Below are positions 1 through 14,500 of a DNA stretch of 64,000 bases, in pieces. Position 1 is the first letter of the stretch. Every line of letters starts with the position of its first letter. Origin of the DNA: Bugula neritina (Eukaryota; Bryozoa; Gymnolaemata; Cheilostomatida; Bugulidae); contig OZ037765.1 in assembly GCA_964035545.1 (NCBI GenBank), positions 4,213,698 through 4,277,697 on the forward strand, given 5' to 3'. The notes below the pieces were generated by a model, which was not told the origin of the DNA, searched no databases, and saw nothing but the letters and a program-made list of their open reading frames with translations. The position numbers were made by a program, and so were the translations under genes.

Positions 1-522
1 TATATTTGTGTAGATTTGATAGAAATTAGTTCCAGCAAGTTTTATTAGAACTCTTTCCAGATAGGCCAACGTAGAAACTATAGAGATTGCACACAGTAGT
101 GGTAATGATAAAGAGTAACCATCACTATCTTTTCTACATTCAATTGTTTGTAGTTTGCCTCCTTAAATGTAACACACCACATCTTTATAACCAAATATTT
201 GCTTTAAGAAATTGTTTAATATTACAATATTATGCTAACTGTATTTCTGGGGATTAGGTACGTGAATGTGCCAACCAAAGTACGTTTATATATTTGTTTA
301 AGTCACACTTTTTTTAAAATGTAAACTACTTATTCAACTCTCTTGCAAACAATTTGCCTTTAAGTCTAACTTTTTAAACATATTCTTCATTAATGTTATT
401 TCACCTAGAACAGTAAATAAATGTAAAAGCTGGCATGGAGGTTTCTAACTCTTGCAGTTGTGTAGCTTTATTTTTACTAAGCATTTATGTGTTGCTATAA
501 GCTTGAATATTGTATTTCACAG
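1..522. other. Intron or 5' flank of the receptor phosphatase gene
   Basis: No exon, repeat or RNA gene is recognisable here. The sequence is AT-rich. It ends in a good 3' splice acceptor (tgtatttcacag at 511-522) in front of the first exon in the window, so it is most simply an intron of the gene that follows. Confidence 0.6.
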
Positions 523-3427
523 GAATATGGCAGCCATGGACAGCTACTAGAGGTTACTATCTAAGCAGTGGAGTACAAAAGTACAGCCATATAAGTACAT
601 CTGACCTCAGAGACTGTATGAGTTTCTGTTTACAAGATGAAGACATCAGTTATAACTGTAGTTCTATAGTGAAGGCAGTGAGTGGAGATCAATGTGAGAT
701 TGTCAACAAGAGATCAGATGATACTGGGGTGACACCAGAAGTACATACAGACTATCAATACTTTAACCTCCCTCTCTGGTATTCAGGTATGAGTGAAACT
801 TTTGATATTTGCTTTATATTTCTAACTGTACTTTAACTGATACTCTCTTTATTATTTTATAATAGTAGTATCAAATTTTTTATGTTTATTATTTCAATAT
901 TATAAAAGCGGTATAATGACGCTGTATACATGTATAGTTTAATAAAAATGTACGTGTATCTAGTTTGTTGAGAATACATGGGTAGAGATTATGATGAACT
1001 TGAACTGAGTAAAATGTTGATCAACCTTATATATTTGGTTACTAGATACACTAAACGGTGACACGGCATTTCGAAAATGACAATTGGAGAACACCTATTT
1101 GGAAAATGGACAATTGGAAAATAGACATTTGGAAAATGAAGAATATTCAACATGGTCTAGTCCTGAGGGGTTGCCCAGCATCTGGTTAATTCTAAATTAA
1201 CTTTTGAAAATAAATATAATGGCCGAATCAGTTAGGCTATCATAGAAGTAGAATTAGTTACTGAGTAGTTCTAATTTAAAATTGTTCACATTTACAAAAC
1301 GCTTTTTAAACCCGACCACATACTAAACACCCCCTCTGAAATAGGCCATGTTGAATATTCTTCATTTACCAAATGTCAGTTTCCAAATGTCTATTTTCTA
1401 ATTGTCCATTTTTCAATGGTAGGTGTTTTCCAATAATGGTCATTTTCGTATTGTTGCGGATTCACACTAAACACATGTAAAAAAATTTATTTGTGTAGCA
1501 AATTATTGTGAAGTATTATTTTAATTGTGAAATGACAGCTGATTGATACAACTGCAATGTAACGCACCATATTTAAATTACCTTGAAAATGAAAATTTTG
1601 ATGTTTACCTTCGCAATATATAACATATGTACGTGCTAACTGGAATTTCACTCTAGTTGGAGTTATCTATTAATAATAACAGCGAAGACTTGACAAGTAA
1701 ACTTTCCAAGTTTCTAATATTTTATGTAATTAGGATGTAATCTAAAAATAATCTGAACACTTGTTACATGTTGTGAGAACACATTGTTTCTGTCTAGTTT
1801 TATATAAAATATATTTTGTATACTCTAGATAACTCTGACAGTACGACCAACACAAAGATATTTAATTATGGATCAGCTGGACCTGCTTTCATGTTACTCT
1901 TCAACTATAAGATAGAAGCAGACGGATATTTAGTTGGCTGGAAGTATATGATTGGTCGTTCTATTGACTCCTGTGACTCATATGCTGCTATCTGGAGACA
2001 GACAGGAGAAGGTACCTCTGCTGTATTCAATCTGATTACAGAAACTCTACTCACACCTGAAGATGTATCTTCAGGAGGAATCAGATTCCAGTTTGTGCAA
2101 AACTCTACAGAAGTAGTTAGAAAAGGAGACTTTCTTGCTCTGTATGTAGAAGACTTGAATAGATCTGGTTGTGAAGGTAACCTCGTCTCATTTAGATATC
2201 GTTTGACAACAGATCCTGAAGCTTATAAACGTAGAAGTAATCCTAACAGAGACAGAGTAGACAGACTCACAGCTTTAGATGTTAAACAAGAATGGAGAGG
2301 AGTAGCACTGAGAGCCTACATAGCAGGTGATACTCTTACACTGGTGCAGTGAGCTGTAGATTGATGAGTAAAGCGCAGTACATCCATTAGTTGTTTTAAG
2401 TTTTATGTTTTGATGTAAAGTTCACTCATACTAGAACATGATAAATCTACACATATAGTTGTAAACTTCCTTGGCTACTGTCTCACTAGTATATAATATA
2501 CAGTTTTGATGAATCTTACAGCTATTCACACTCAGCAGCCGTGCATGAAGATTGTGTCACAGCTGCTATGTACTATAAACAATGTTAACCTAATGATAAA
2601 TACAGCAATATTTAATTTATTGAATTTACCTATTAACGGACAGGTGCCTTTTATAAGTGAAACTTGTGCTTATTATGCTACTTATTGTTTGTTATAAATT
2701 TTAAGGAATGAGAATAATATTTTTATGCTGTTCACTTTTTTAGAAATTCTGAAGCTGTCTGGAGACCCAGTATCTTCTCACACAGATGTGTCATCAGGAG
2801 AAATCAGAATTACATGGGAATTCCCAGCTACTACACCCAATCAGGAGCTCACAACTACACATTTTAAAATAGAATGTTCAGACAACTCCAATTTCAACAC
2901 AATAATAAGCTCTAAATTAGTTTCTATAGACTACAGAGAGACTGTGATTAGTAATCTGAATATACAACAACCTTATTATGCTAGAGTATCTACTGTGAGG
3001 AATAATAATAGTGAAGAGTTAATACAAGATGTCTATACAGTCGGCTCTCTATTCTGTGCAAGTATAAATTATTTATAAGCTAATTTTATAATTTGCCACA
3101 AACAAAACAATTATATAATATAAGTATATAATTGTTACTCGTCATATAAAATTGTCAAGTAAATTGTTCACCTAATTATAATGTTACATAGTAGAAGTGT
3201 TAGACTGGTAATAATATTTTACAGATAAAATAATCAAGTATAGAGTATATCATATATATAGTATCTATTATAGTATATATGTATATATGTGTGTGTGCGT
3301 GCGTGCGTGCGTGTATATGTGTGTGTGTATACGTGTGTGTGTGCGTGCGCGCGTGTGTGTATATGTGTAAATATATGTGTATATATATATGTATGTGTAT
3401 ATATATATGTATGTGTATATATATATG

Positions 3428-3474
<47 letters not shown>

Positions 3475-6400
3475 AAATGAGTGTTTATAAAACGTTACTA
3501 GAGTGCTCTATAGAAATAAATCTAGAGCAAAAACATTAGAAAAAATAAAATGAGATTTGATTAATATAATGACATTTATTACTAGTAGTTTCGTACACAA
3601 AAACGATGTGCACTCGTCAGATAAATTTGCCACTATGTTTACTATAATATATAGTATATATATAGTGTGAACAAGTATATTATAATCTTTTTAATAATTC
3701 CTTGTGGAGTGTTCATTAACCTGTAGAGTTATCGCCTTATTATTTCAAAAATAAGTTTCTGTTACATCTACTAATACTATTGTCTTGAGATCACATAATT
3801 CACTAAAGATGTTACTTCATTCTCACGTATCTTGTAGAAAGAGGCAAATTAACACCTGAAGATGTTATCATAACAGAAAGTGGGATTCTGAAACCAGAAA
3901 AAGAGAGAATAATTACTGTGTCTGTACCTTCACTTGTGAGTTTATATTTTATCTTTTTCTCAGTTATAGGATTAAGTTGGGGAATATATTTTGAGTGTGT
4001 ACTTTTACTAGTAAGTTTATATTTTATCTTTCTTTCAGTTTTACAATTATACCTATTAGCATTACTATTACTGTGTCAATACTATTTGGGTAGATCTGTT
4101 CAACAATCATAATTAATTTATAATTATAATATTTTCTTAAATTAGGCCTAAAATTATTTAAACTCTTTTACTGTAACAGGAAGCTGATGACTGTGTATCC
4201 AGTGTTACATTAACTCATGGAAGTGGACATTTATCTAATCAGATGAAGACAGGACCATGGAATGTCATTAAACAGCAAGGTGTGACCTTTGAACTGACTA
4301 TTATAGTAGATCTACTAGATGGACATGAGAATACAATATGGCAAGAAGGATACACAACTAGTAATGGTGAGTAGAAGTTATTGCTAGTAGTGTATTATTA
4401 TCTCTCAAGTGGAGATAACTTTTACTCATGCATAGCCTACTATGTAGAAAGTTATATTTAATATAAAAGGATATTTTATGTGTTGCATCTTTACAGGACT
4501 TTACGCTCCATCAAAGATTTCATGTTTTTATGTTGCCTAATTTTATTTGTAAGTATTTCTGTATGTGTGACGATCTTTTCTTTTAATTTAACATTTAATT
4601 TCACATTTTGTCTGGTTGAGCCATATGACTAAGGGACTATAGTATTTGTTTTAAAGACTTTCTATAATGCAACCCAGTTTTTGAGTAACAATTGTAAGTT
4701 TTGTATAAGTTTCACTTTGTAGCACCCAACTCACCAGATGGACTGACAGTTGACACCAGAACTTCTACTTCAGTTACCATCTCCTGGTCTCCAGTAGTTT
4801 ATACAGATAAGATCTACTCTATTCAGCAGTATCAGGTGTGTATTTGCATTGAGCTGTGTTGAATTGTTACACTACTGTCACTTTCATGTTATGTAAGCTG
4901 TAGTAGATTTCATCAAATTCTTAAGTATGTAAGTGATAATAAATTGATCTGTGTTTTTTTTACTCCAATAATAATCTGGAATAAAAATTCCTCAAGAAAT
5001 CTATTTTTTCCTTGGAATTAAATATTCTCACTGTTACAAGAAAAGAGAGCTCAATGATGCATGTTAGAGTTGTGCTAATAATTTTATTTGTTGCAGAGTA
5101 ATTTCCCCTTGACATGCCAATCTTTTTAAGATTCTCATTCTATGATAAAAACTTGTTTAAACAGGGCAGCTCTCAATATTAGAATATTTGCGTTTTATAC
5201 TGTTTTAATATACAATCACTGGCTATACAGGTAACATGCATCACAACTAACAACACCTTTAATGATAGTGTGACAGTGAACTCAGTGAGTTACTATAACA
5301 CATCTGGCTCTTCTACCACCTCTCTAACTATAGAATCACTCTATAGTCAAGTAGAATACAACTGTACAGTTAAAGCTCTTCTGTCTGAAAATGAGTTTGG
5401 AGAAAGTTCTAGAGAAGTTGTATTCTGGACCAAACCTGGAGGTAAAGGATTTTAAAGCTGCAGTTTGCTTTAACTTTTAGCCAAATACATCTGGGTTTTA
5501 ATAACTAGTGTTTAAAGCGCATTAAATAGTCTGCAAAAGCTTTAGTTAGTTGTGGGAAGATGCCATTAGTTAACAATATACCCAATAAAAATGTGTTATT
5601 TTAGAGCCAGTGTTGACATACAGCAATGACATTGATACAGTAAGTTCAGGGGAAGAAACCATTACAGTACCTCTACCAAACATCACACCATCTGATGATT
5701 TTCTGAAAGGATATGATTCCATGGTTATTGTTGTTGAAAAGTTGTCATCCAGGAAAAAGAGATCCATTACTATAGATAGAATAGACAATGTGACTGTTTA
5801 TATAACAGCATCATTTCCTGTTACCAACTACTCATCCTCACTTAGTGTTGGTGATAACCAGACATATGGTGGTTACTGGAACAGACCTCTAGACAACCAA
5901 TATTCTTATCACATTGCTGTTGGATTCAAGGCTAAGACTGAAGATGATGTTTTGAAGCTTACCACTATTCCTGGTGCAGAGTCTGTAAGATGTAAGTGTG
6001 TGGCTAAGCATAATGCTTGACTTTATTGTGTGTTCAGATTCTTAGTTGAGGTTTCAGTTGAATTAGAGATCAGTGCACTCACTTGTCTCTGTATATTGAG
6101 ATAGCATGAAGAGATCGTTTACTCATGTATATATTATACAGTGACAGAAGCTCCTCCTAGAAGTACTGAGAAAAGTGTAGCAACAAAACAGGAGCTGAGG
6201 AGCATGCAGGGAGGAATTATTGGAGGTGCCGTCGGAGGACTGACAGCTCTGGTTGTAGTGGTGGTGGTAGTGGCTGTGGTTATGAAGAGACGTAAGAAGT
6301 AAGTAACTTGTAGAACTGTCTCTGTAGTCTGCTGCATCTGGGAGTTGATCAACCAATTAGCAAGCTGTTAGTATGCAGGGAGGGGGCGTATGATGTTAGT

Positions 6401-9400
6401 GGGCTCGTAGCATTTTTTACTGTTCATTTTAGTAAATTATAGTGTAGTGTATAGTATAGTATATACTGCACTATACTATAGTAGAGTATATAGTATAGTA
6501 TAGCCAGAGCTCTTCAACAGGCGACCCCAGGGCCAGATGTGGCTCCACAGCCTACATTTATGTGGCCCTTAAAGACAGAAAGCTAAAATTAGACTTTACA
6601 CATATGTATACATGAATTATAGTAAAAAAAAACACCTTTTAAATGTGTTCTTTCTGCACGGGCTACAAACATGTAGTAACTATTGGGACTTGATGTCTAA
6701 TGATTCATAAAGTTTCTGAATAAAGTATAATTTGAAAAATACTGATACTGTGGCCCTCAACTCCAACTGAATTTTATAATGTGGCCCTCGCCACTGGAAT
6801 ATTCCCTTTCAGTTGCCCCCAGTCTGAAAAGGTTGGACACCTCCTGACTACAGCCTATATTGTACAGTATATTATAGTAGCCTATATAGTATAGCTTTGC
6901 ACGGTATTATATCATATAGTATATAATATAGTGTAGGTCATTGTAGTGTGTAGTATAGTATAGTGTGTAGTATAGTATAATATAGTATAGTGTGTAGTAT
7001 AGTGTACAGCCTAATATATAGTGTAGATAGTAGACAGTATATAGTGAGACTATATTTTCGCAAATTAATTGGTCATCAGAGCAGATAAGTAATATCGATG
7101 CTTAATTTTAAATTTCATAGTTTGTAAGACCTATGAAGGCAAAATTAGACCGGCTTTCTTTACTGATAAGTTTGTTAAATTCAATTTATGTCGAAATTTA
7201 TGTATTAGTTTGCAACTCAAAGTTGTTGTCATGGTCCGTAGTTGGTCATGAATTTTGTTGAATATATATTAGTATTTGTTACATTTTAGCTCAGGTTCTG
7301 AAGATCCTAAACCCCCTTCATTTCATCTAAGCCAACCTGTCTCAGAGAAACCTGGAAGTAAGTATTACTGTAGTGTAGCTTTGTGGATACACTTCAGCTA
7401 GTGAAATGCTTGATTCTCATAATAATGGAGTCACAAATATGTACGTGTAGCTCACAAAGCCATTGAAAAACTTGAGCCAAATCACAAAAAGGCCATTGGT
7501 AGTTTTTGATTGTCATTCCAGTTATTTTTTATAGTTGTACTTTACCTCTGCATAATTAAAGCTTAAAAGTAAAGGTAAAACGATTGAATTTGAAAGATAG
7601 TTGAATATTTCCAAACATGAAAAAATAATTTGTTTTAAAATTTTTCTTCTTATTTAGTGTTGACAAATTTTTACTTCAATTTTGAACAACTTATGTAATT
7701 AAACAGGAAAATTCTTAGCATTTACAGTGGCATTAAACACCTTATAGCTGTATCAACAAAGTAATCTGCAGCAACTAGGAAAAATTGAATTAGGATTTTT
7801 AATAAATGATCATCTTAACTGTTAATAGCTTTTTACAAGGGTAAATCATGATTCTCAATTTTTTTTTTCTCAGGATCTACGATTGTACACCATTATTGTA
7901 TGTTTATCTGTCTTATAGAAGCCCCTAAGCCTGCAGGTAGTGCTGCACCTCCTTCTACAGTACCTGAACCCACAACCCTTGTCAGGGAGAATAACAGTGC
8001 TGGGGGGTCACATGATCAACATACAGACAACATGTATGAGAATACAGCTAAACTAATTCCAGCTGCATCACGACCTCTGCTCATTCCACAACTTCACTCA
8101 ACTATCAGTGCGGAAATCAGCACCTTCCAGAAAGACTCTTTCAAAGAAGAGTTTTTGGTTAGTTTTTACAATTTTTAAACTTATTATACACTTTTGATAC
8201 ATAATTAAGGGCTAGAAAATTGGCATGAACTTTACTCATTAGTTAGAAGAACCTGTAGCTGGTAGATGGCATAACTTATTTTTGAATTATTTTCCAATAA
8301 AATTGAATATTTTTCAGCAAATCAAAGCTCCTGCTCTGCCTTGTAAAGTTGGCCAGCTGCCAGAAAATGTGAAGAGAAACAGATTCAAGAATATCATTGC
8401 AGGTAACATTTGGAGATCACATCAAGAGTAGAAAAACTGTTTTTGGGCTCTAAATTCTAAAAGTAAATGGGAATTTGTGAGTTTCTAAAGGGTATTTGTG
8501 TATACAAGTAACAGCTACCTCAAGGTGAAGGTCATGTGACGGTGACTGGCATATTTCTATAGTCTATGAGATACACAATGACATTATACTATCTATTACA
8601 GGGAACCTAATACTTGTAACACACTGTATATTTCAAACTTGTATGTTACTATATATTTCATACTTGTAATATACTATATATTTCATACTAGTAATATACT
8701 ATATATTTCATACTTGCAATATACTATATATTTCATCCTTGTAATATACTATATATTTTATACTAGTAATATACTATATACTTCATACTTGTAATATTGT
8801 AATATTTTTAGCTGATGAAACTCGAGTAAAGCTGAAGGTAGAGGAGTATGACTCAGACTATGTCAATGCCAACTACATTCAAGTACGTCACCATTTATTG
8901 GATACTCTTTCCAGCAATTGTTGAGACGCCCTTTGTTTTTTCAATAGCAACTAAAGTGCATTGGCTACGTGATTGTCAATTCAGATTTAGCTGATTTTCC
9001 TTCATAGTATATTTTCTCAAATGTCTCAAAACCGCATTTTCATAAAAATCTGCAAGTGTGTAGCTTCAAAGTCAATCCAATTCATTGTTTTTCTTAGTAC
9101 TTGTAATTAATTTGCCATCATTATTCAATTTTTTTCATTTTTGTCTTTTTAGACTACTGATCATACACTGTTATAATATTTATCAAGATAATATCATTCT
9201 GAATTATATATTTTAGGATTACCATGGACGTCAGCGGTTTATTGCCTGTCAAGGTACTTTTAGTTTAGGGCCACACGACGCATCTTACAATGAGCGTGAT
9301 GTGCGAGAAATCCCATTTAGCCCAAAAATTGGACAATATTGGACGATTTTCAAACGTCTAACATGCTGAGCAAAAAGCGCGACACGCTTGTGCGACACAG

Positions 9401-11251
9401 TTTGATCTAATTGGCTTATTACCATGTAATATTTAGCAAGCACATTTTTTTATTTTAGTTTACGATTTAACCTCTAGCGAGCTGAATTAAAACAGTTTTA
9501 TATAGTTTGCATTTCCGCTTTTATAATATCTAAATCCGATGATGTAGTTTAAAAACAAACGTCTGTAGGCGAGCAGTAAAGTTTAACGCTAACGTCATGG
9601 ACTAATATTTTTTGCACTCGCAACACATGCACTGTGTGTGGCAGGTCACTAGCGTATATTCTAATGGGATTTCACGCACGTCACGCTTGCCTAAAGCGCG
9701 TCGTGTGGCCCTACATTTATTACTATTACTACATGTATATATATAAATATGTTTTATATATTGTATATGATATATAAAATCTATATAATATTAATGACAT
9801 ATATATATAACATAACTGATGACTAGAATAACTTATTGCTGGGATTTTGTTTACTGAGCTTTATTTTGTTGAGATTATCATATGATTGATATTTTATTAC
9901 AGCTACTCACCTGTTACTCAAAAGTGTCCAATGGTAAAGCTGCATTCATGTTTCCTTGTTGTTATCAGTGCTGCTATTGGTTACTATCTATTAGATTGCT
10001 AGTTGGTCTGCTCTCCTCTGTCCAGTTATTATCTTCTCTTGTTGCGTTAATAATCCAACAATTAATATTGTAATATTTCAACAGGGACATCCATGTGACT
10101 AGGATCTCTATTAATTCTGTGTTTGATTTGATTGGTAAATCAGATATGATATGTTTGTGTCTACTTATTTGGATTACATTCAAGTAGCATACATACCTTG
10201 TAAATCCCTTGTAGTCATACATATAATGTAATGTAATGCTTTTATGGCTGTCACCAACTGACTTGGTACAATCATTTAGGTGCAGTAGTAGAGGAACTGA
10301 GATAGCCTACGTTTTTTAAATTATTTACAGATTTTGGTTTGGGGCGGTGGTTGAATCTTTGCGAGAATATGACTGATCTAGAACACAGGCTTTTCTCAAT
10401 TTCTTCATAACTGCACCTACCACTGTACAATATGGTTCAGTACTCAAGAAATTTAATTTCAACTTTATTCAGAAAAGTATATTATTTTCTGTAGTAAAAA
10501 TATTGTGACTTTAGTAACTGCCGATCTGCCTTCTGGCTCTTTAATTGCTATCAGCAAGAAATTGTTGAATATTTTACTTCAGTTGTTAAATGTGTTGCGC
10601 TATCTTATCCAGTAATAGCCAGCTACTCTCTCTCCCTCTCCCTCTCCCCCCTCTCTCTCTCTCCCCCTCCCCCCTCTCTCTCTCTCCCCCTCCCCCCCTC
10701 TCTCTCTCCCCCTTCCCTCCCCCTCCCCCTCCCCCTCCCCCTCCCCCTCCCCCTCCCCTCTCTCTCTCTCATGTAGGGTTTGGGGTTAAAGTTCCTGAAA
10801 GTACTTATTTTCCTGATCATGAATTAAAAAAATGTAGAAATAAGAGACAGAAACTGACAAAAATTATTCATTTCGATAGGCCTTCAATGCTACTACTACT
10901 AATATATTGCAGGACCAAATGATACGACTCTGGAAGACATGTGGAGACTAATCCATGACTCCGGTACTTCCACTATAGTGATGCTGACTAACCCAGTGGA
11001 GGCCACAAAGGTTGGACTTCCTGTACAGTCTGCTCTGTGTTGTGTGAAATCATCAGCCAGTAGTTGTTAATATTATATGTCTTGTGTTTGTAGAAAAAGT
11101 GTTCAGTTTACTGGCCGGACAGCAGCCAAGTTGGTGTGACCTTTGGAAAGTTCAAGGTCACTCTGATAGAGGAGCAGATGTTTGCGGAATATGTTGTCAG
11201 AAAACTTAAGTATACTTTCAATAAGGTGAGTCAGACTACTACTACTACTAG

Positions 11252-11285
<34 letters not shown>

Positions 11286-11382
11286 GCTACTACTACTACT
11301 ACTACTACTACTACCACTACTACCACTACTTCTACTACTACTATTACTACTGCTACTGCTACTACTACTATTACTACTGCTG

Positions 11383-11461
<79 letters not shown>

Positions 11462-11490
11462 CACTACCACTACTACTACTACTGCTGCTG

Positions 11491-11537
<47 letters not shown>

Positions 11538-14500
11538 GCTGCTGCTACTACTGCTGCTACTACTACTACTACTACTACTACTGCTACTATTACTACTACT
11601 ACTACTACTACTACCACCACTACTACCACCTCCACCACTACCACCTCCACCACTACCACCTCCACCACTACCACCTCCACCACTACCAATATTCCCATTA
11701 TTCCCACTATCCCCATTACTCTCACTATTTCCTCTAGTAATGGTATATATTCCCATCACACTGAGAAATATTTTGGTGATTCAGGTTTCTCGACAAGTAA
11801 AACAGTTCCATTTCACTCAGTGGCCTGACCACGGAGTTCCAACCACCTCAGGACTTCTCAGTTTCCGACACAGAGTCAAGCAAGACATGTCTGCTAGCTA
11901 TAAGCCTGCTATTATCCACTGCAGGTAGGTTGTATCTGCTAGCTATAAGCATGCTATTATTCACTGCAGATAGGTTGTATCTGTTAGCTATAAGTCTGCT
12001 ATTATCCACTGCAGGTAGGTTGTATCTGCTAGCTATAAGCATGCTATTATTCACTGCAGATAGGTTGTATCTGTTAGCTATAAGTCTGCTATTATCCACT
12101 GCAGGTAGGTTGTATCTACTAGCTATAAGTCTGCTATTATCCACTGCAGGTAGGTTGTATCTACTAGCTATAAGCCTGCTATTATTCACTGCAGGTAGGT
12201 TGTATCTGCTAGCTATAAGTATGCTATTATCCACTGCAGGTAGGTTGTATCTGTTAGCTATAGGTCTGCTATTATCCACTGCAGTATAACATCTGTTCAT
12301 ATATTCTATACACAAGAGTGGGATACTTGTAGTGCTGGTGTGGGAAGAACTGGTACATTCATAGGACTGGATATTCTTATAGAAGAAGGTAAGACAACTA
12401 CTTCTGGTGGACAAGATGGAACTGTAGATGTGATGAAATGTGTGTATAATATGAGACTTAACAGGACACAGATGGTTCAGACCCACGTATGTATTATCAC
12501 TCTAATCGTCTGTCTAAAGTTGCGTTTATACCTTTGCTGAAAAACCTACCGAGTTTCAGCTAATAACACTCGTCTGAGTACACCTTTATAGTCTTACTGA
12601 AACTCAGTGAAATCATATTGATGCGGAAGCTTATTTTCTAAAAGTGAAGTCTGACTTGCCTGATGGGTATTTGGTGCCCTTTGAAAACGTTGACAACATA
12701 AAGGCGATAATTGAGAAAGTGTAGACGATGTTATTATGAACATATAAGTACGCCATCTAATCGACAAAGTCATAACTAAATACCGATGTCTGGAAAGAGT
12801 TATAATTCCTTTTTATTATTATTCTGAACTCGGACGATTAAGTTATCACCGCACAAAAATTTTGATGAGTGGATTTTACAATGTGATGCAATTCAGAGAA
12901 ATCTCAACTCGGTTAAATTGAATTTCTGACTGAAAATCTTGAGGGTATAAACGCAACTTCACTCTGCCATCTGTTGCATATGTTGCTATGTGCTATATGT
13001 GTAATTTGATTGTTGATATATAAATATTTTATATATATAATAATATAATTAATTATGGTATCTGATGATATACTGTATTACTAGCTTATATACTGTTTTA
13101 TATGTTCTTATCAATGTAATCTGTATGTTACCAACTGATTAATGTATAATATGCAGTATATCAGTATTTCACTCTATTTTATGGTTCATATTCTAGAAGC
13201 AATACTCTTTCCTCTATGAAATAGTCGCCGAGGCTTTAGACTGTGGAGATACTTCCATCGTCTGCTCCCAATTCTCTGAAACATTACAGAAAATGCGTCA
13301 AGTTTGTCTTTTCTCCTTCTATTTCAAACATATCACATTTTCATCAAATATTTCTGATTACAAGGATGTTTTGTTCTTTTTATATACTTATATTTAGCAC
13401 CCTTCACTCTGTTGGTAATGAATGGATATTATTGGTTGTTAGAGACCTGCTAGAGGTCAGAGGTCAGTGTTAGAGGAACAGTTCAGGATGGTCAACGCTG
13501 CAACAGCTTCTTCCAAGCCCCGTCAGTTAATAAGTCCAAACGCAGTTTCCAAAGAGAATGTTGAGAAGAATCGAGATGAGACAGTTTTACCCAGTAGGTT
13601 CTGGTATTTTCTCATTATGAGTAGTTTTGAAAGTTGTATAAATATACACCTTCATGCTCTGTAAAACTAAGTTATTTGATTTGGTAAGGCAAAGCTATCC
13701 TTTTATTCTACACTATGCTTTAATAGACAGTTTTGTGCTTCTTTATCATACAAGTTGTTTGTCCAATTTCATGTATCTTTGAATCAAAGATACATTAAAT
13801 CAACTAAATCCAAACACATATTTTGACCAATTAGTGTCTATGTAGTCATCACACTGTATCTTACAGCTGAAAGAAACTGCGTCTTTCTGCCATACATTAG
13901 TGACTCACGTAATGGCTACATCAACGCAGTCTACTGTGATGTAAGTTGACTCACTTTTCTTGTTCTGAATAATTTTCAAACACCTGGTACTATGACTATG
14001 CATTCTGTTTGAATAATGGCGCTTTAAAGCAAGTGAATACTATACAGTATGTATGTAACTCTGTACACAGGGCTACCAGAACAGAAGGGGGTTTATTGTG
14101 ACTCAGACTCCTTTGACAGATACAGCTGAAGACTTCTGGCATATGACAGTAGACAACAAGTGCCCTGTTATAGTGTACCTGAATGACTGTCTGGTATGTA
14201 GATACCATGTGTGTAGCCCTTCAACCACGTCTGTCTGATGTGCTTTAGTATATTTCTCATTATAAGATCTCTGATGTAACAAGTTTCACAGAGTTGATGA
14301 CATGGATTAGCTTTTAATTCAGCTTATACTACTTTACAATTGTTAATAAGGGTATTTGAAAATGTACAAATATACACAAGTGACTGAAAACTCCAGCAAG
14401 TTTATAGTCACCATCCCTGTGAAAAAATCCTGATGGAAAGGGTTTTGTGTTATTTCGGGCTAAGGACTTATTCAGATGTGGCACAGGAGCAATTATGACT

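Noticed and set aside
11103-11828. Long open frames of poly-Ser, poly-Thr and poly-Val on both strands
   Set aside because: They are the (TAC)n repeat read in different phases; the region is an intron between two phase-matched phosphatase exons.
11891-12284. CRISPR-like array
   Set aside because: The repeat is contiguous with no unique spacers and lies in a eukaryotic intron; it is a minisatellite.
11848-12486. 212-residue minus-strand frame with 15-residue repeats
   Set aside because: It is the antisense of the 45-bp minisatellite and adjoining exon; the repeat length of three-fold size keeps it open by chance.
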